The notes under the pieces: generated by a model
Database searches by the model: none
What the model was told of the DNA's origin: nothing
Seen by the model: the letters and a program-made list of their open reading frames with translations, nothing else
Position numbers and translations under genes: made by a program
Shown here: one piece after another, positions 49,478 through 58,668 of the stretch
How the letters are laid out: every line of letters starts with the position of its first letter
Numbering within the stretch: position 1 is the stretch's first letter
Source of the DNA: an uncultured Eubacterium sp.
GTDB lineage: Bacteria > Bacillota > Clostridia > Lachnospirales > Lachnospiraceae
Length of the DNA stretch: 64,000 nucleotides
NCBI GenBank assembly: GCA_910583555.1
Contig: CAJTXO010000006.1
Location: forward strand, 62,001-126,000
Reading direction: 5' to 3'

Positions 49478-51847
49478 TCAACTGATCACAAAGTTATCGA
49501 AATACAAATCGCCATCGATCGCTCCTGTCGCTTTCAGTTCCACTTTATTATCTCCTTCTTTCAGCGTAACCTGCTTGTCGATCGTCTTCCAGTCACTGAG
49601 TGACTCGCCTTTTGTAAATGTTAATGTATCAACTTTCGCTCCATTTACGTAAAGATCTACCTGACTGATGTCAGCGGCTGCCTTCGTAGAATAGCGAAGC
49701 GTCATGGTTTTCGTCCCGGCGGCCTTGCTCGTCACGGTATCCTTTACCGAAGTTCCCGCGTTATTGCCAAACTTCAGATAACCCTGTCCCCAGAACCCTG
49801 TCACGCCTGTCTTACATCCATTCGTAACAATACCATAATTTTTGTCCATATTCTTAACATCAAAGAACTCTGCCTCAAACTGCTGCGGACCCGTATATTC
49901 CTGTGGGAAAGCCGGCGGTTCATAGGTAGCTTCCTTATAGGAAGTAAGCCGATCGGTTTCACTTCCCGCACAGTTCAGCCGGATATCAACCGGACCATTG
50001 TGTCTGACTGTCAGCGTGTAGACGCCGTTGCTCCAGTTTTCTGTAACATCACTTCGAAGCTGGTTCACGCCTCTGTGCTTGATCGTGTAAGTCGGCGCGG
50101 AGGAAGCTCCGTATATTTTGATCGTATTTGTTTTCAGTGTCGTCGGATCTTTTTCATCAAAGTTGTTCAGATAAATATCCATATGATCCGAAAATTCCTT
50201 GATAATACCTGTTCCATATTCCGAATACGCTACTTCGACCTGTTTGCACGTGTTATATTTCGGTATAAAATAACCGCCGGCCGTTCTGCCGTCTTTATTC
50301 GGATTATAAGTTACCCACAGGTTTTCCCTGCGTCCGGCAAAGAAATTCCCCCAGCTCTCTTCCGGAAAGAGCGCGTTGAACTCGCTCTGCTTGTCTTCGA
50401 TCGACTTCCAGCGCGTCGGAATTTCTGACTGATTGATCTTTACCTCGATGGATTTCGCCAAATCATCTGAAAGTGAGTATACGGTCGGGATCGTCGGATA
50501 GCGGCCGGTGCAGCGGAACGGATTGTGGTTATATGCTAAATTCCCGTCATCCTCCATGCGGTACAATCCCTCAAACAGGGTGGGATATGAGCTGTAAAGG
50601 TCGTCTTCACGAGATGGGTGCAGCCCTCCAGGTTTATCGGATTTTGTTACATCCTGGATCACTGCCACTTTCGTGCGGTCGATCACTTCCTGCCTCGAAG
50701 AAATACGCACGGTCCCGTCCAAAACTTTTCGGAACATATCGATCATATCATTTTGGAACTGGTCAAGCATTTTCCAATTACGTGCTTGATAACCTTCGCT
50801 GTCCGTAATCACACTTGTTTCATTAAAGTCGTCCTTCCACACAAGCTCCGGACCGTCGATGACAGTCAGGCCATTGAATGCCAGACGTTCAAAATGGATC
50901 GGTAAACCGGTAGCGACACGGTACTGATCTTTTGGTACATTTTCCCCATCTACACCATCCCAGGTAGAGTCCGACCACCCAGAATCATCATAGCGGATTC
51001 CATAGTATCCACTATGGCCGGAAATATACGAACCGAGCACAACACTCTCGACATCATTGATATAACTTAACTGCGTATATTTTTCTTCTAATATATAATT
51101 TTGTGAATACTTACGGCACGCTTCTTCCCATTCTGGGATCCGTTTCAACATACCGAGCGGACTGATTTTAGGACTCCACTGATTCGCGCACCAGCTCACA
51201 TCCAGATATCCGCCGTGTTTGTTACACAGTTCCAGAAGTTTGGCAAAATGCCGGTAACGGTTGTCTGCGGATATTTTAAAATCTGCTGACTCAAATCCCC
51301 AAAACTGTTCACAATAATTATATCCCAGGAAGTTTGGATATTCAAAAAATTCTCCAAAGATCGTATTTTCCAAATCCTCATCGCCGTAATAATCCGGAAA
51401 ATGGCTCGGTCCCCCGCTCGCGGGCTGGATCATCGTCCAGACACCCTTTTCGGCACAGGTTCTCAGCCACGATTTTGCCGTTTCATAACCATCGTGTACG
51501 CGGAGCCATTCTTTGCTCTTATCATCCCAGTTAATGGAAAGGGAGATATTGAAAACGACGTATGGCAGTATATCCTCGGGGATCAGATCTATGATCTTCG
51601 CCGGGTCCGCGTAATTCCATGAGTCGATATGTATGATCCACATCGGCTGTTCCGGTGAGATCGGCCGACGCAGATTACTGGTCTGTGTATCCACCGCATC
51701 CAGCTTTTTCGGCGCAAGGTATTCGAGCATCTGGTTCATCGTCTCCATATCCTGTTCTTTGCCCGGATTAAATGGCGGCAGGCCGATAAACAGATTGACT
51801 AACATTGTGACAGAAATAAATAACGCACATATTTTATTCCATATCAT
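49478..51847 (-). CDS. Secreted GH98-family endo-glycosidase with C-terminal CBM
   Basis: A protein of 789 residues. A signal peptide (about 1-28) is followed by the GH98 module (about 60-360): RRPISPEQPMWIIHIDSWNY, LIPEDILPYVVFNISLSI and YNYCEQFWGFESADF with a likely catalytic Glu. The second GH98 domain covers about 360-640, and a CBM6/35-like beta-sandwich (QFEAEFFD ... DNFVIS) about 655-789. GH98 members are endo-beta-galactosidases that cut blood-group glycans, or xylanases. The nearby GH43 favours a xylan target, but mucin glycans cannot be excluded. No sortase signal. A consensus-like promoter lies just upstream. Confidence 0.85.
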   Translation of the reverse strand: MIWNKICALFISVTMLVNLFIGLPPFNPGKEQDMETMNQMLEYLAPKKLDAVDTQTSNLRRPISPEQPMWIIHIDSWNYADPAKIIDLIPEDILPYVVFNISLSINWDDKSKEWLRVHDGYETAKSWLRTCAEKGVWTMIQPASGGPSHFPDYYGDEDLENTIFGEFFEYPNFLGYNYCEQFWGFESADFKISADNRYRHFAKLLELCNKHGGYLDVSWCANQWSPKISPLGMLKRIPEWEEACRKYSQNYILEEKYTQLSYINDVESVVLGSYISGHSGYYGIRYDDSGWSDSTWDGVDGENVPKDQYRVATGLPIHFERLAFNGLTVIDGPELVWKDDFNETSVITDSEGYQARNWKMLDQFQNDMIDMFRKVLDGTVRISSRQEVIDRTKVAVIQDVTKSDKPGGLHPSREDDLYSSYPTLFEGLYRMEDDGNLAYNHNPFRCTGRYPTIPTVYSLSDDLAKSIEVKINQSEIPTRWKSIEDKQSEFNALFPEESWGNFFAGRRENLWVTYNPNKDGRTAGGYFIPKYNTCKQVEVAYSEYGTGIIKEFSDHMDIYLNNFDEKDPTTLKTNTIKIYGASSAPTYTIKHRGVNQLRSDVTENWSNGVYTLTVRHNGPVDIRLNCAGSETDRLTSYKEATYEPPAFPQEYTGPQQFEAEFFDVKNMDKNYGIVTNGCKTGVTGFWGQGYLKFGNNAGTSVKDTVTSKAAGTKTMTLRYSTKAAADISQVDLYVNGAKVDTLTFTKGESLSDWKTIDKQVTLKEGDNKVELKATGAIDGDLYFDNFVIS

Positions 51848-51889
51848 GTAATAAAACCTCCTTCAAATTTTACCTGTCTCTTTTCCAAA

Positions 51890-51918
51890 ATTATATAAGA
51901 TTCCTGACATAATGGCAA
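51890..51918 (-). promoter_or_regulatory. Promoter of the GH98 gene
   Basis: On the minus strand TTGCCA (51918-51913), 17 bases, TATAAT (51895-51890), about 40 bases before the start codon. Confidence 0.65.
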
Positions 51919-51987
51919 CTTATTTTTTATAAAATTTTGTTTATAATTTTTTTAAATTTTTTTAATGATAAAAGATGCCGCGAATGC

Positions 51988-52016
51988 TTGCTATTTTGTA
52001 TAAAATATGCTATAAA
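51988..52016 (+). promoter_or_regulatory. Promoter of the DUF6273 surface protein gene
   Basis: TTGCTA (51988-51993), 17 bases, TATAAA (52011-52016), with an extended -10 TG motif. It is back to back with the GH98 promoter. Confidence 0.6.
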
Positions 52017-52125
52017 AATATTGAAAACTGTCAATCAGGAAATACGGTATGATCTGTATGGAAGCACGCGGACCATATCCGGCACACGCCGCCTGCACAG
52101 ATGCTTCAGAAATGGAGAGTAGTTC

Positions 52126-54621
52126 ATGAAAAAAAGGAAAAAGCCTATCGCATTATTCCTGATTATGTCGATGGTTATCATGCTTATTTTTCCAACGGGT
52201 TCACCAGTCAGCTTTGCCCGGAAGAAAACTGTTAAATTAAAAAAGATCACACTAAACTATTCGACGTATAAATTACAAAAAGGAAAAAGTTTAAAACTAA
52301 AGGCTTCCTTTAAGCCAAAGAAAACGACACAGAAAAAAATCCAGTGGAAGAGCAGCAAAAAGAAAATTGCCAAAGTTTCAAAAAAAGGTGTCGTTAAGGC
52401 ATTGAAAGTCGGTAAAACGACGATCACGGCAAAAGTGAAAGGAACAAAAAAGAAGGCAACCTGTAAAATTCAGGTAGTTTTGTCGAATGGCGGCGGATCA
52501 GGAAATTACAGTAATAATAATGACAATCCTGCTCAGCCGGATGCTCCATCCGGGCCAAGTGGAGTAACTCCTACAGAGACGCCGGATTCGTCGATACATA
52601 CACCATCCGTGCCGACGGAAACGGATCCATCCATTCCGGATGTCACACCGACAGCACCGGGTAAAGATCCATCGGAGACGCCTGTCATAAGTAATTCAGA
52701 ACCACCGACAAAAGTGCCTACAAAAGCTCCAACGAAAGCTCCGACAAAAGTGCCAACGACGGCACCGACATTGGCACCATCACCATCTTCCTCTCCTAAA
52801 TATGAGAGACCGGATGTAACTGCCCCGCCGGTGAAATATTTGGATCTGACAGCTGAGGGCACGATCCACAACGAAACGGCGGCAAATGCCACGATTGTCA
52901 ATAATCCGGATGGTTCCGTTACCGTTAGCTTTTTAAAACAATATGGTGCTTTAAATTTCTATTTACCGGATAACGCGCAGAATTATTATAGCAATTACAA
53001 ATCCGTCGTTCTTACCTATACGAGCGATGGCGGAAATCTGGGTCATGCCCTGTATGATACGAATATGGCCGGTCCGGAAAATACAAGTGCTGGTAAACAT
53101 CCGAACTGGGATAAAAAAATCGTAGAATCAACAACGGAAAAAACACTTATCTTTTCTGTGACAAGTGATTGTGTTGGCGGATGTATCCGCGGATTCCAAA
53201 TATTCTGTCCGGATGCAGTCCCGGCAGGAAAACCAATTACGATCACGATCAAGTCGATTGCCTTTAGTGACAAGGAAAATCCGACCGCAGAAGATTTGAA
53301 ACCTGCTGGCACACCGGTACCGGTTACAACGCCGATTCCGACTGCGACGCCGACCAAGAAACCTACTCTTCCCCCGCTGATCACAAGGGAACCCGGCGCT
53401 TACGGCATTAACGGCCCGGTCAATCAGGGTAATGATATCGTCTGGGATTCGGTTACGTTCGGCTCCTATTTCCAAAGCCTTTATGAGCCGGAGGCAGCCG
53501 TTACCTCACCGGTAGATGGCGAGGAATACACGGATTCCAACGGAACAGTAATGATCTACAAAGGCGGCAGCTATTATAAGAAGGAACCGATCACATGGCG
53601 TGTATTATCTGTAAACGGTGACGACGCCCTGATCGTATCCGAGCAGAATCTGGATACAATAGCTTACAATGAACAAAATTGCAGTTCCGTTACATGGCAG
53701 GACAGCGGCATCCGCCAATGGCTGAATGGGGAATTTTACTCCACCGCATTTACCGATCAGGAAAAGAGTACGATCCTTTCACAAGTCAGCGATACGGTTA
53801 CGGATCAGGTATATTTGCTGTCAGCTGATGAAGTAAAAGAGATGGATTATGGATTTGCCATTCATCACGAAAATAAATCCGCGACACGACAGGCCAAGAA
53901 TACCGCATATGCACAAAAAAACGGTGCATGGACAAATAGCGAGAGCGCGTACGCCGGCAACGGCTGGTGGTGGCTGCGCGACATCGGCAGTCTCCCCTTT
54001 GACGCGGCCTACGTAGGAAGCGAAGGCTTTACCGACTGCTCCGGCTTTATCGCGGTAAATACCGGCGGCGGCGTCCGGCCGGCCCTGCATATCAATTTGA
54101 CATCGGCGTCCTGGACAGCAGGGGATAAGATCACGGTCGGTTCCGCGGAAGACCTGATGCCGACTCCAGCGCCAACCGAAAACCCACAAAAGAAAGTTTC
54201 ACTTTCTGCCGTGCGCATCGACCCGAGTTCCTGTGGATTTTATGATATTGACAGTGATACGGTCAACATCAATGACACAAGAACAGGACAGGGAGAGTCC
54301 ACATTTATGTATTTCCCTAATCCAATCACGGTTAAGGCAGGAGAAAAAATAAGAGTAACAGTTTCTGGTCCGAAATGGGGGTCAAATGATTTCAGACTGT
54401 GGACGACACCGTCTACCGATACAGGAAATGGTAATGTTTATGCAGAAAATCCAGATGAATTTCTCAAGCCAACAATACAGGCAGATGGCTCATATTCCGG
54501 TAGTGTTGTGATAGGGGCCAAAGCCGGAGAATGTAACTGCCTTTCCATAAAAGCGGCATATGGCGTAAAGATCCAGGATCTGATCATATCAGAGATCATC
54601 GTAGAACGGGTAACAGGGTAA
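52126..54621 (+). CDS. Secreted surface protein with Big_2-like and DUF6273 domains
   Basis: A protein of 831 residues. A signal peptide (about 1-29) is followed by a Lys-rich Ig-like domain (about 36-115) like that of the GH43 protein at 41541, a Pro/Thr/Ser linker to about 230, and a carbohydrate-binding-like beta-sandwich (about 245-385). A second PT linker, a DUF6273 domain (about 440-670: DIVWDSVTFGSYFQS, EPITWRVLSVNGDDAL, NGWWWLRDIG) and a C-terminal beta-sandwich complete it. DUF6273 is frequent in secreted clostridial proteins, of unknown function. No enzyme motif or LPXTG is seen. It diverges from the GH98 gene and may bind the same polysaccharide. Confidence 0.75.
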   Translation: MKKRKKPIALFLIMSMVIMLIFPTGSPVSFARKKTVKLKKITLNYSTYKLQKGKSLKLKASFKPKKTTQKKIQWKSSKKKIAKVSKKGVVKALKVGKTTITAKVKGTKKKATCKIQVVLSNGGGSGNYSNNNDNPAQPDAPSGPSGVTPTETPDSSIHTPSVPTETDPSIPDVTPTAPGKDPSETPVISNSEPPTKVPTKAPTKAPTKVPTTAPTLAPSPSSSPKYERPDVTAPPVKYLDLTAEGTIHNETAANATIVNNPDGSVTVSFLKQYGALNFYLPDNAQNYYSNYKSVVLTYTSDGGNLGHALYDTNMAGPENTSAGKHPNWDKKIVESTTEKTLIFSVTSDCVGGCIRGFQIFCPDAVPAGKPITITIKSIAFSDKENPTAEDLKPAGTPVPVTTPIPTATPTKKPTLPPLITREPGAYGINGPVNQGNDIVWDSVTFGSYFQSLYEPEAAVTSPVDGEEYTDSNGTVMIYKGGSYYKKEPITWRVLSVNGDDALIVSEQNLDTIAYNEQNCSSVTWQDSGIRQWLNGEFYSTAFTDQEKSTILSQVSDTVTDQVYLLSADEVKEMDYGFAIHHENKSATRQAKNTAYAQKNGAWTNSESAYAGNGWWWLRDIGSLPFDAAYVGSEGFTDCSGFIAVNTGGGVRPALHINLTSASWTAGDKITVGSAEDLMPTPAPTENPQKKVSLSAVRIDPSSCGFYDIDSDTVNINDTRTGQGESTFMYFPNPITVKAGEKIRVTVSGPKWGSNDFRLWTTPSTDTGNGNVYAENPDEFLKPTIQADGSYSGSVVIGAKAGECNCLSIKAAYGVKIQDLIISEIIVERVTG

Positions 54622-54666
54622 CAACTCCATAGCAAACTATAAAAACGCGCCGCCAGGCGCACAAAG

Positions 54667-54710
54667 AAAACGGATTCTCTCGGCAATAAGTCAGAGAATC
54701 CGTTTTTTAT
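54667..54710. terminator. Bidirectional terminator
   Basis: AAAACGGATTCTCT (54667-54680) and AGAGAATCCGTTTT (54693-54706) form a perfect 14-bp stem, followed by TTAT on the plus strand. It separates the DUF6273 gene from the convergent AI-2E gene. Confidence 0.88.
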
Positions 54711-54741
54711 TTATTTCGTATTTTTCTATTTCATATTTCTT

Positions 54742-55962
54742 TTATTTCGTATCATCCATCTCTCTATTCTTCTGCATATTGTCCCGTTCCTGAATCATCC
54801 TCTTCTTAATCTTCATTTCCATGATCACTTTAAAAATGTGCATGAGCGCTGCTACGGTCGGCACTCCTAAAAACATACCGAGTACGCCAAAATAAGCGCC
54901 GCCTACTGTAATCCCGAAAATAACCCAGAGCGGTTTGATGCCTGTCAGATCGCCCAATATTTTCGGCCCGAGATAAAGCCCGTCAAATTGCTGCAGCACC
55001 AGTATCATAATGACGTAAATGATCGCAAATTTTGGTTCAATAACGAGATAGATAATAACGCCCGGAACAGCTCCAACAAACGGTCCAAAATAAGGTATCA
55101 TATTTGTAATTCCCACGATCAGGCTTAATAATAACGCATAGGGAAGATTGATGATCGACATTACGATCAGTGAAAGAACCCCGATAATAATGGAGTCAAT
55201 CGATTTTCCATACAAAAATCCATTAAAAATGCGGTTACATTCACAAAATGTATTCCAGATCACCGGTGCACTGTTTTTGCTGGTAAATATATAGATCATC
55301 CTCCTTATTTCCTTTTTGATCTTGTCCTTATCAAGTATGATATAACAGGAAATAACGATGGCAAAAATAATATTGATCAGACCAGCGATAAACGATGCGG
55401 ATATGTTATATAAATATGGAAAAACTACTTTGGCAATATCAGTTCCGTATCCAAATATATTTTCCGGCATCACCTTTTTTAATAGTTCGCTGATATCCTG
55501 CATCGGCAGAAATGGATATCGATCCTGTATCTCCTCTGTATTGTTCACAAGATAACCGTAACCTTTTCCCAGCGATTTTGTCAATTCTTTCAGACTCTCA
55601 GAAACCTGGGGAACGATATAAACGATGACGATTGCAACTGCCCCTAAAAGAATGATATACGAAATTCCGACGCTCGTATATTTACACCATTTACTGTTCC
55701 GCCCCTTAAACGCAATATTATCCAAAAACTCATTTATGCTATTTACGAGCGGATTGATAAGGAAAGAAAGAACTATGCCAAAGATGAATGGCATGAGTAC
55801 CTTTACGAGCCGTCCTAATTCATCCATCACCTTTTCCCAGTTTAGAATAACAGCGATCACGGCTGTACAAGCTCCCACAATGATCATCAGTGTTCCCGTA
55901 TTTGTTAGCACAGAACGTAATGTTGCCTTTACTTTTTGACTTGTTTTCATATTTTTGTTCAT
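54742..55962 (-). CDS. AI-2E family transporter (PerM/YdiK type)
   Basis: A membrane protein of 406 residues with the AI-2E exporter fold: hydrophobic segments at the N-terminus, a helical cytoplasmic middle, then a C-terminal block with the signature NMIPYFGPFVGAVPGV and a GVLGMFLGVPTVAALMH end. Family members export small molecules or sodium; the substrate is not predictable. AGGAG is 6 bases before the ATG at 55962. It is transcribed alone. Confidence 0.87.
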   Translation of the reverse strand: MNKNMKTSQKVKATLRSVLTNTGTLMIIVGACTAVIAVILNWEKVMDELGRLVKVLMPFIFGIVLSFLINPLVNSINEFLDNIAFKGRNSKWCKYTSVGISYIILLGAVAIVIVYIVPQVSESLKELTKSLGKGYGYLVNNTEEIQDRYPFLPMQDISELLKKVMPENIFGYGTDIAKVVFPYLYNISASFIAGLINIIFAIVISCYIILDKDKIKKEIRRMIYIFTSKNSAPVIWNTFCECNRIFNGFLYGKSIDSIIIGVLSLIVMSIINLPYALLLSLIVGITNMIPYFGPFVGAVPGVIIYLVIEPKFAIIYVIMILVLQQFDGLYLGPKILGDLTGIKPLWVIFGITVGGAYFGVLGMFLGVPTVAALMHIFKVIMEMKIKKRMIQERDNMQKNREMDDTK

Positions 55963-56040
55963 ACTTTCTCCTTTTTTTGCAAAAAAATATGCAATTTTCA
56001 CAAAATTTTCATTTTTTATATAAATTTAAGAAATTTTGTC

Positions 56041-56069
56041 TTGATTTTTTTCATATTCTATTATATAAT
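56041..56069 (+). promoter_or_regulatory. Promoter of tRNA-Lys
   Basis: TTGATT (56041-56046), 17 bases, TATAAT (56064-56069), 20 bases before the tRNA. Confidence 0.7.
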
Positions 56070-56089
56070 ATATCTCGTAGCTTAGATGA

Positions 56090-56162
56090 GCGCCTTTAGC
56101 TCAGTTGGTAGAGCACCTGACTCTTAATCAGGGTGTCTGGGGTTCGAACCCCCAAAGGCGTA
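56090..56162 (+). tRNA. tRNA-Lys (anticodon CTT)
   Basis: A complete cloverleaf of 73 bases: acceptor stem GCGCCTT/AAGGCGT with one G-U pair, D-arm GCTC/GAGC, anticodon stem CCTGA/TCAGG with loop CTCTTAA (anticodon CTT), variable GTGTC, T-arm with TTCGAAC, and discriminator A. CCA is not encoded. A promoter precedes it and a T-tract terminator follows. It stands alone on the plus strand in a minus-strand neighbourhood. Confidence 0.97.
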
Positions 56163-56169
56163 CTCCCGA

Positions 56170-56214
56170 GTCCTTGTTTGGCAGACCTGCAACTGCTGGG
56201 TAAGGGCTTTTTTT
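56170..56214 (+). terminator. Terminator after tRNA-Lys
   Basis: GTCCTT and AAGGGC form the base of a hairpin with an inner GCAG/CTGC pairing, followed by seven T (56208-56214). Confidence 0.75.
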
Positions 56215-56251
56215 ATTGCTGCGAAAGCTACGCCTCTTTTCTGACTAACAT

Positions 56252-56283
56252 ATGGTTAAGCGATTCGAAAACCGCTTAACCAT
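56252..56283. repeat. 11-bp inverted repeat after the DUF4446 gene
   Basis: ATGGTTAAGCG and CGCTTAACCAT form a perfect stem with a 10-base loop, 15 bases downstream of the DUF4446 stop. There is no T-tract on either strand, so it may be an mRNA-stabilising or protein-binding element rather than a terminator. Confidence 0.5.
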
Positions 56284-56298
56284 AACTGTAACAACTCA

Positions 56299-56802
56299 CT
56301 ATCTTCCCTGTGATTTTGCTTCCTCCAGCGCCTGTCTTTCTTCCTCGGAGAGCGCTACAAAAACTTCTCCACCCTTTACCTCTTTAATATAAGTATAGCA
56401 CCCTTCCGCATTCGAATGCATCGAATTCAAAATAAATCCATTATCTTCTCTCGTCAGTAATACAAGAACGAAACTCAATGTGCCGCCGATTTCTTTAAAG
56501 GCATCGTATTTAACAATCCCGATCTTCTGATATGTTTTCAGAAGATTGGAGTCCATTCGTTTCATATGTTCATCCAGCCTGTTCAATTCATCGTTGATAT
56601 AATCCATATTTTTAAACTTCTTATGAAAGGTCTCTTCCAATGACTTGCCATCTGCTCCGTCCATAAATAAAAGATACCTCGTATTCAGCTTACTGATCTT
56701 TACTAACAGTACGATCAGCATGATGACCAACGCCACACAGATAACAGCTAATGTCACGATTACTATGTCTGATTCAATTCCAAAATCTTTAAAACGAAAC
56801 AT
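56299..56802 (-). CDS. DUF4446 family membrane protein
   Basis: A protein of 167 residues: one N-terminal transmembrane helix (about 12-35), a helical coiled-coil region (about 40-100), and a C-terminal block with YDAFKEIGGTLSFVLVLLTREDNGFI. DUF4446 proteins are found just after parB in Clostridia, as here. A link to chromosome segregation or division is suggested by position only. It lies 27 bases after parB on the same strand. Confidence 0.85.
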   Translation of the reverse strand: MFRFKDFGIESDIVIVTLAVICVALVIMLIVLLVKISKLNTRYLLFMDGADGKSLEETFHKKFKNMDYINDELNRLDEHMKRMDSNLLKTYQKIGIVKYDAFKEIGGTLSFVLVLLTREDNGFILNSMHSNAEGCYTYIKEVKGGEVFVALSEEERQALEEAKSQGR

Positions 56803-56829
56803 GTTCCTCTCTCCTATCGAATATATGTT

Positions 56830-57699
56830 CTAATTATTTAGTAGTGCCACGATCTTTTCCAAATCCTCCGGTGTATAATACTCAATTTCAATTTTCCCCG
56901 CTTGTTCGGATTTTCGGTTTATCGTTACTTTTGTACCAGTGATCATCTTCAGCTGCTCTTCCAGATCACGATAGACAAAATCATTCTTTAATTCTTCCTT
57001 TTTCTTCTTCGGTGCTTCTTTCCTGTCAAAAGACTTGATCAGTTTTTCTGTTTCCCTCACACTGAGTTTTTCATCAAATATTTTCATGGCAACGCTATAC
57101 TGCTGATCATTGTCTTTGATGGCAAGAAGCGCCCTGGCATGTCCACTGGAAATATTTTCATCAATCAGCATTTCCTGAACGCGCTCATCCAATTTTAGAA
57201 GCCTCAGTGAATTGGTAATCGCGGTCCGGCTCTTTGAAACGCGCTCAGCCACTTCATCCTGTTTCAAGCTGTACTCCTTCACCAGTCTTTGATAAGCCAT
57301 CGCTTCTTCAATAGGATTCAGGTCTTCGCGCTGAATGTTTTCGATCAGAGCTATTTCCATGATCTCCTGTGGGGAGTAATCCTTTACTACAACCGGAACC
57401 TCTTTCAACCCAGCAAGCTTGGCTGCACGCCAACGGCGTTCTCCGGCAATAATTTCAAAATAATCATCTCTCTTCATCACCACGAGCGGCTGTACGATCC
57501 CGTGCTGCTTGATGGATTCTGACAATTCAATCAGTGAATCTTCATTAAATGATTTTCTCGGCTGATCCTTATTCGGCTCTACCTTGTTAATGTCAACTAA
57601 TTCTTCTGATTTTACAATCACTTCCGCTGGTGCAGGCTTCACTGTTTTGTTTGGTATAAGGGTATCCAAACCTTTACCTAATCCCGTCTTTTTTGTCAT
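56830..57699 (-). CDS. parB: Chromosome-partitioning protein ParB
   Basis: A full-length ParB/Spo0J of 289 residues. An N-terminal CTPase/ParB domain with EIIAGERRWRAAKLAGLKEVP (arginine box) is followed by the HTH region (QDEVAERVSKSRTAITNSLRLL) that recognises parS, and a C-terminal dimer domain. Two perfect parS sites lie nearby. It starts 3 bases after parA and is co-translated with it. It loads on parS and recruits SMC. Confidence 0.96.
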   Translation of the reverse strand: MTKKTGLGKGLDTLIPNKTVKPAPAEVIVKSEELVDINKVEPNKDQPRKSFNEDSLIELSESIKQHGIVQPLVVMKRDDYFEIIAGERRWRAAKLAGLKEVPVVVKDYSPQEIMEIALIENIQREDLNPIEEAMAYQRLVKEYSLKQDEVAERVSKSRTAITNSLRLLKLDERVQEMLIDENISSGHARALLAIKDNDQQYSVAMKIFDEKLSVRETEKLIKSFDRKEAPKKKKEELKNDFVYRDLEEQLKMITGTKVTINRKSEQAGKIEIEYYTPEDLEKIVALLNN

Positions 57700-57702
57700 T
57701 TC

Positions 57703-58473
57703 CTACTGATCCCCTCTTTCTATCATTTCTTCAGCCAGTGCCCGATAAGCTTTTGCACCTGTAGACTTATTATCATATATGTTGATCGGTAGTCCGTAAC
57801 TCGGCGCCTCCGCAAGTCGCACACTCCTTGGGATAATCGTATTATAAATATTCTGGTTCAGATTTTCCCTTACATTTTCAATCACCTGAAGTGATAAATT
57901 TGTTCTGCCGTCATACATAGTAAAAACAACTCCATCAATTTCAAGTTTGGGGTTCAGCCGTTCTTTTACTAAATTGATCGTATAGATCAACTGACTAAGT
58001 CCCTCCAAAGCATAGTACTCACATTGAATGGGAACGAGTACAGCGTCTGCCGTTGTCATTGAATTTATCGTCAGTGAATTAAGTGATGGCGGGCAATCAA
58101 TCAGAATATAATCATAATCATCTTTTCTTTCTTCGATCTTTTTAGATAAAATATAATTACGGTCTTCCATATCTAATGTTTCAATTTCCACCCCTGCCAG
58201 ATTCACATTAGCCGGGAGTACATCCAAATGCTCCAGTACATTTTTCTGTACACATTCATCAAAGGAATTCATCCCGATCATTAGCTGATAAATGGTATAC
58301 TCCAACGCATCTTTCTCAACACCTAAACCGCTCGAAGCATTTCCCTGTGGATCCAGGTCGATCATAAGTACCTTTTTCCCTTTTTCAGCTAATGCAGCAG
58401 CTAAATTTATTGTTGTTGTTGTTTTACCAACGCCGCCCTTTTGGTTGGCGATTGCAATTATTTTATTTTTCAT
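57703..58473 (-). CDS. parA: Chromosome-partitioning ATPase ParA (Soj)
   Basis: A full-length ParA/Soj of 256 residues with the deviant Walker A KGGVGKTTTT (residues 11-20), DLDPQGNASSGLG, and IDCPPSLNSLT. It works with ParB in origin segregation and regulates DnaA. A TATAAT on the minus strand (58527-58532) is the likely -10. A parS site lies 150 bases upstream. It is directly followed by parB. Confidence 0.96.
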   Translation of the reverse strand: MKNKIIAIANQKGGVGKTTTTINLAAALAEKGKKVLMIDLDPQGNASSGLGVEKDALEYTIYQLMIGMNSFDECVQKNVLEHLDVLPANVNLAGVEIETLDMEDRNYILSKKIEERKDDYDYILIDCPPSLNSLTINSMTTADAVLVPIQCEYYALEGLSQLIYTINLVKERLNPKLEIDGVVFTMYDGRTNLSLQVIENVRENLNQNIYNTIIPRSVRLAEAPSYGLPINIYDNKSTGAKAYRALAEEMIERGDQ

Positions 58474-58489
58474 TATCCTTTTTTCCTTC

Positions 58490-58616
58490 CATGCGCGCCC
58501 TCATTTGCGCACTTTTCTCATATTTTATTATAACACCAATCGGGATTATTTGCTAGTTTTATATTGAAAAAAATGAATTAAATTATGTAAGTAATGCGCA
58601 ATTGAAAGGGCGCATG
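58490..58616. repeat. Imperfect 22-bp inverted repeat flanking the parA promoter
   Basis: The sequence from 58490 to 58511 (CATGCG...TTTGCGCA) and the complement of 58595-58616 match at most positions, so the parA promoter lies between two GCGC-rich arms. Possible regulator sites for ParA, ParB or DnaA control. Confidence 0.4.
58527..58532 (-). promoter_or_regulatory. -10 element of parA
   Basis: TATAAT on the minus strand about 55 bases before the parA ATG, with a weak -35. Confidence 0.45.
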
Positions 58617-58626
58617 AAACGTCAAA

Positions 58627-58642
58627 TGTTTCACGTGAAACA
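58627..58642. promoter_or_regulatory. parS: parS centromere site
   Basis: TGTTTCACGTGAAACA, an exact match to the Spo0J/ParB consensus, in the gap between rsmG and parA. Confidence 0.97.
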
Positions 58643-58668
58643 TAATTATTCACTGTTTCAATTTTTCT

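Noticed and set aside
52533..52901. Val/Gly-rich frame on the minus strand
   Set aside because: Antisense to the Pro/Thr linker of the DUF6273 protein; low complexity only.
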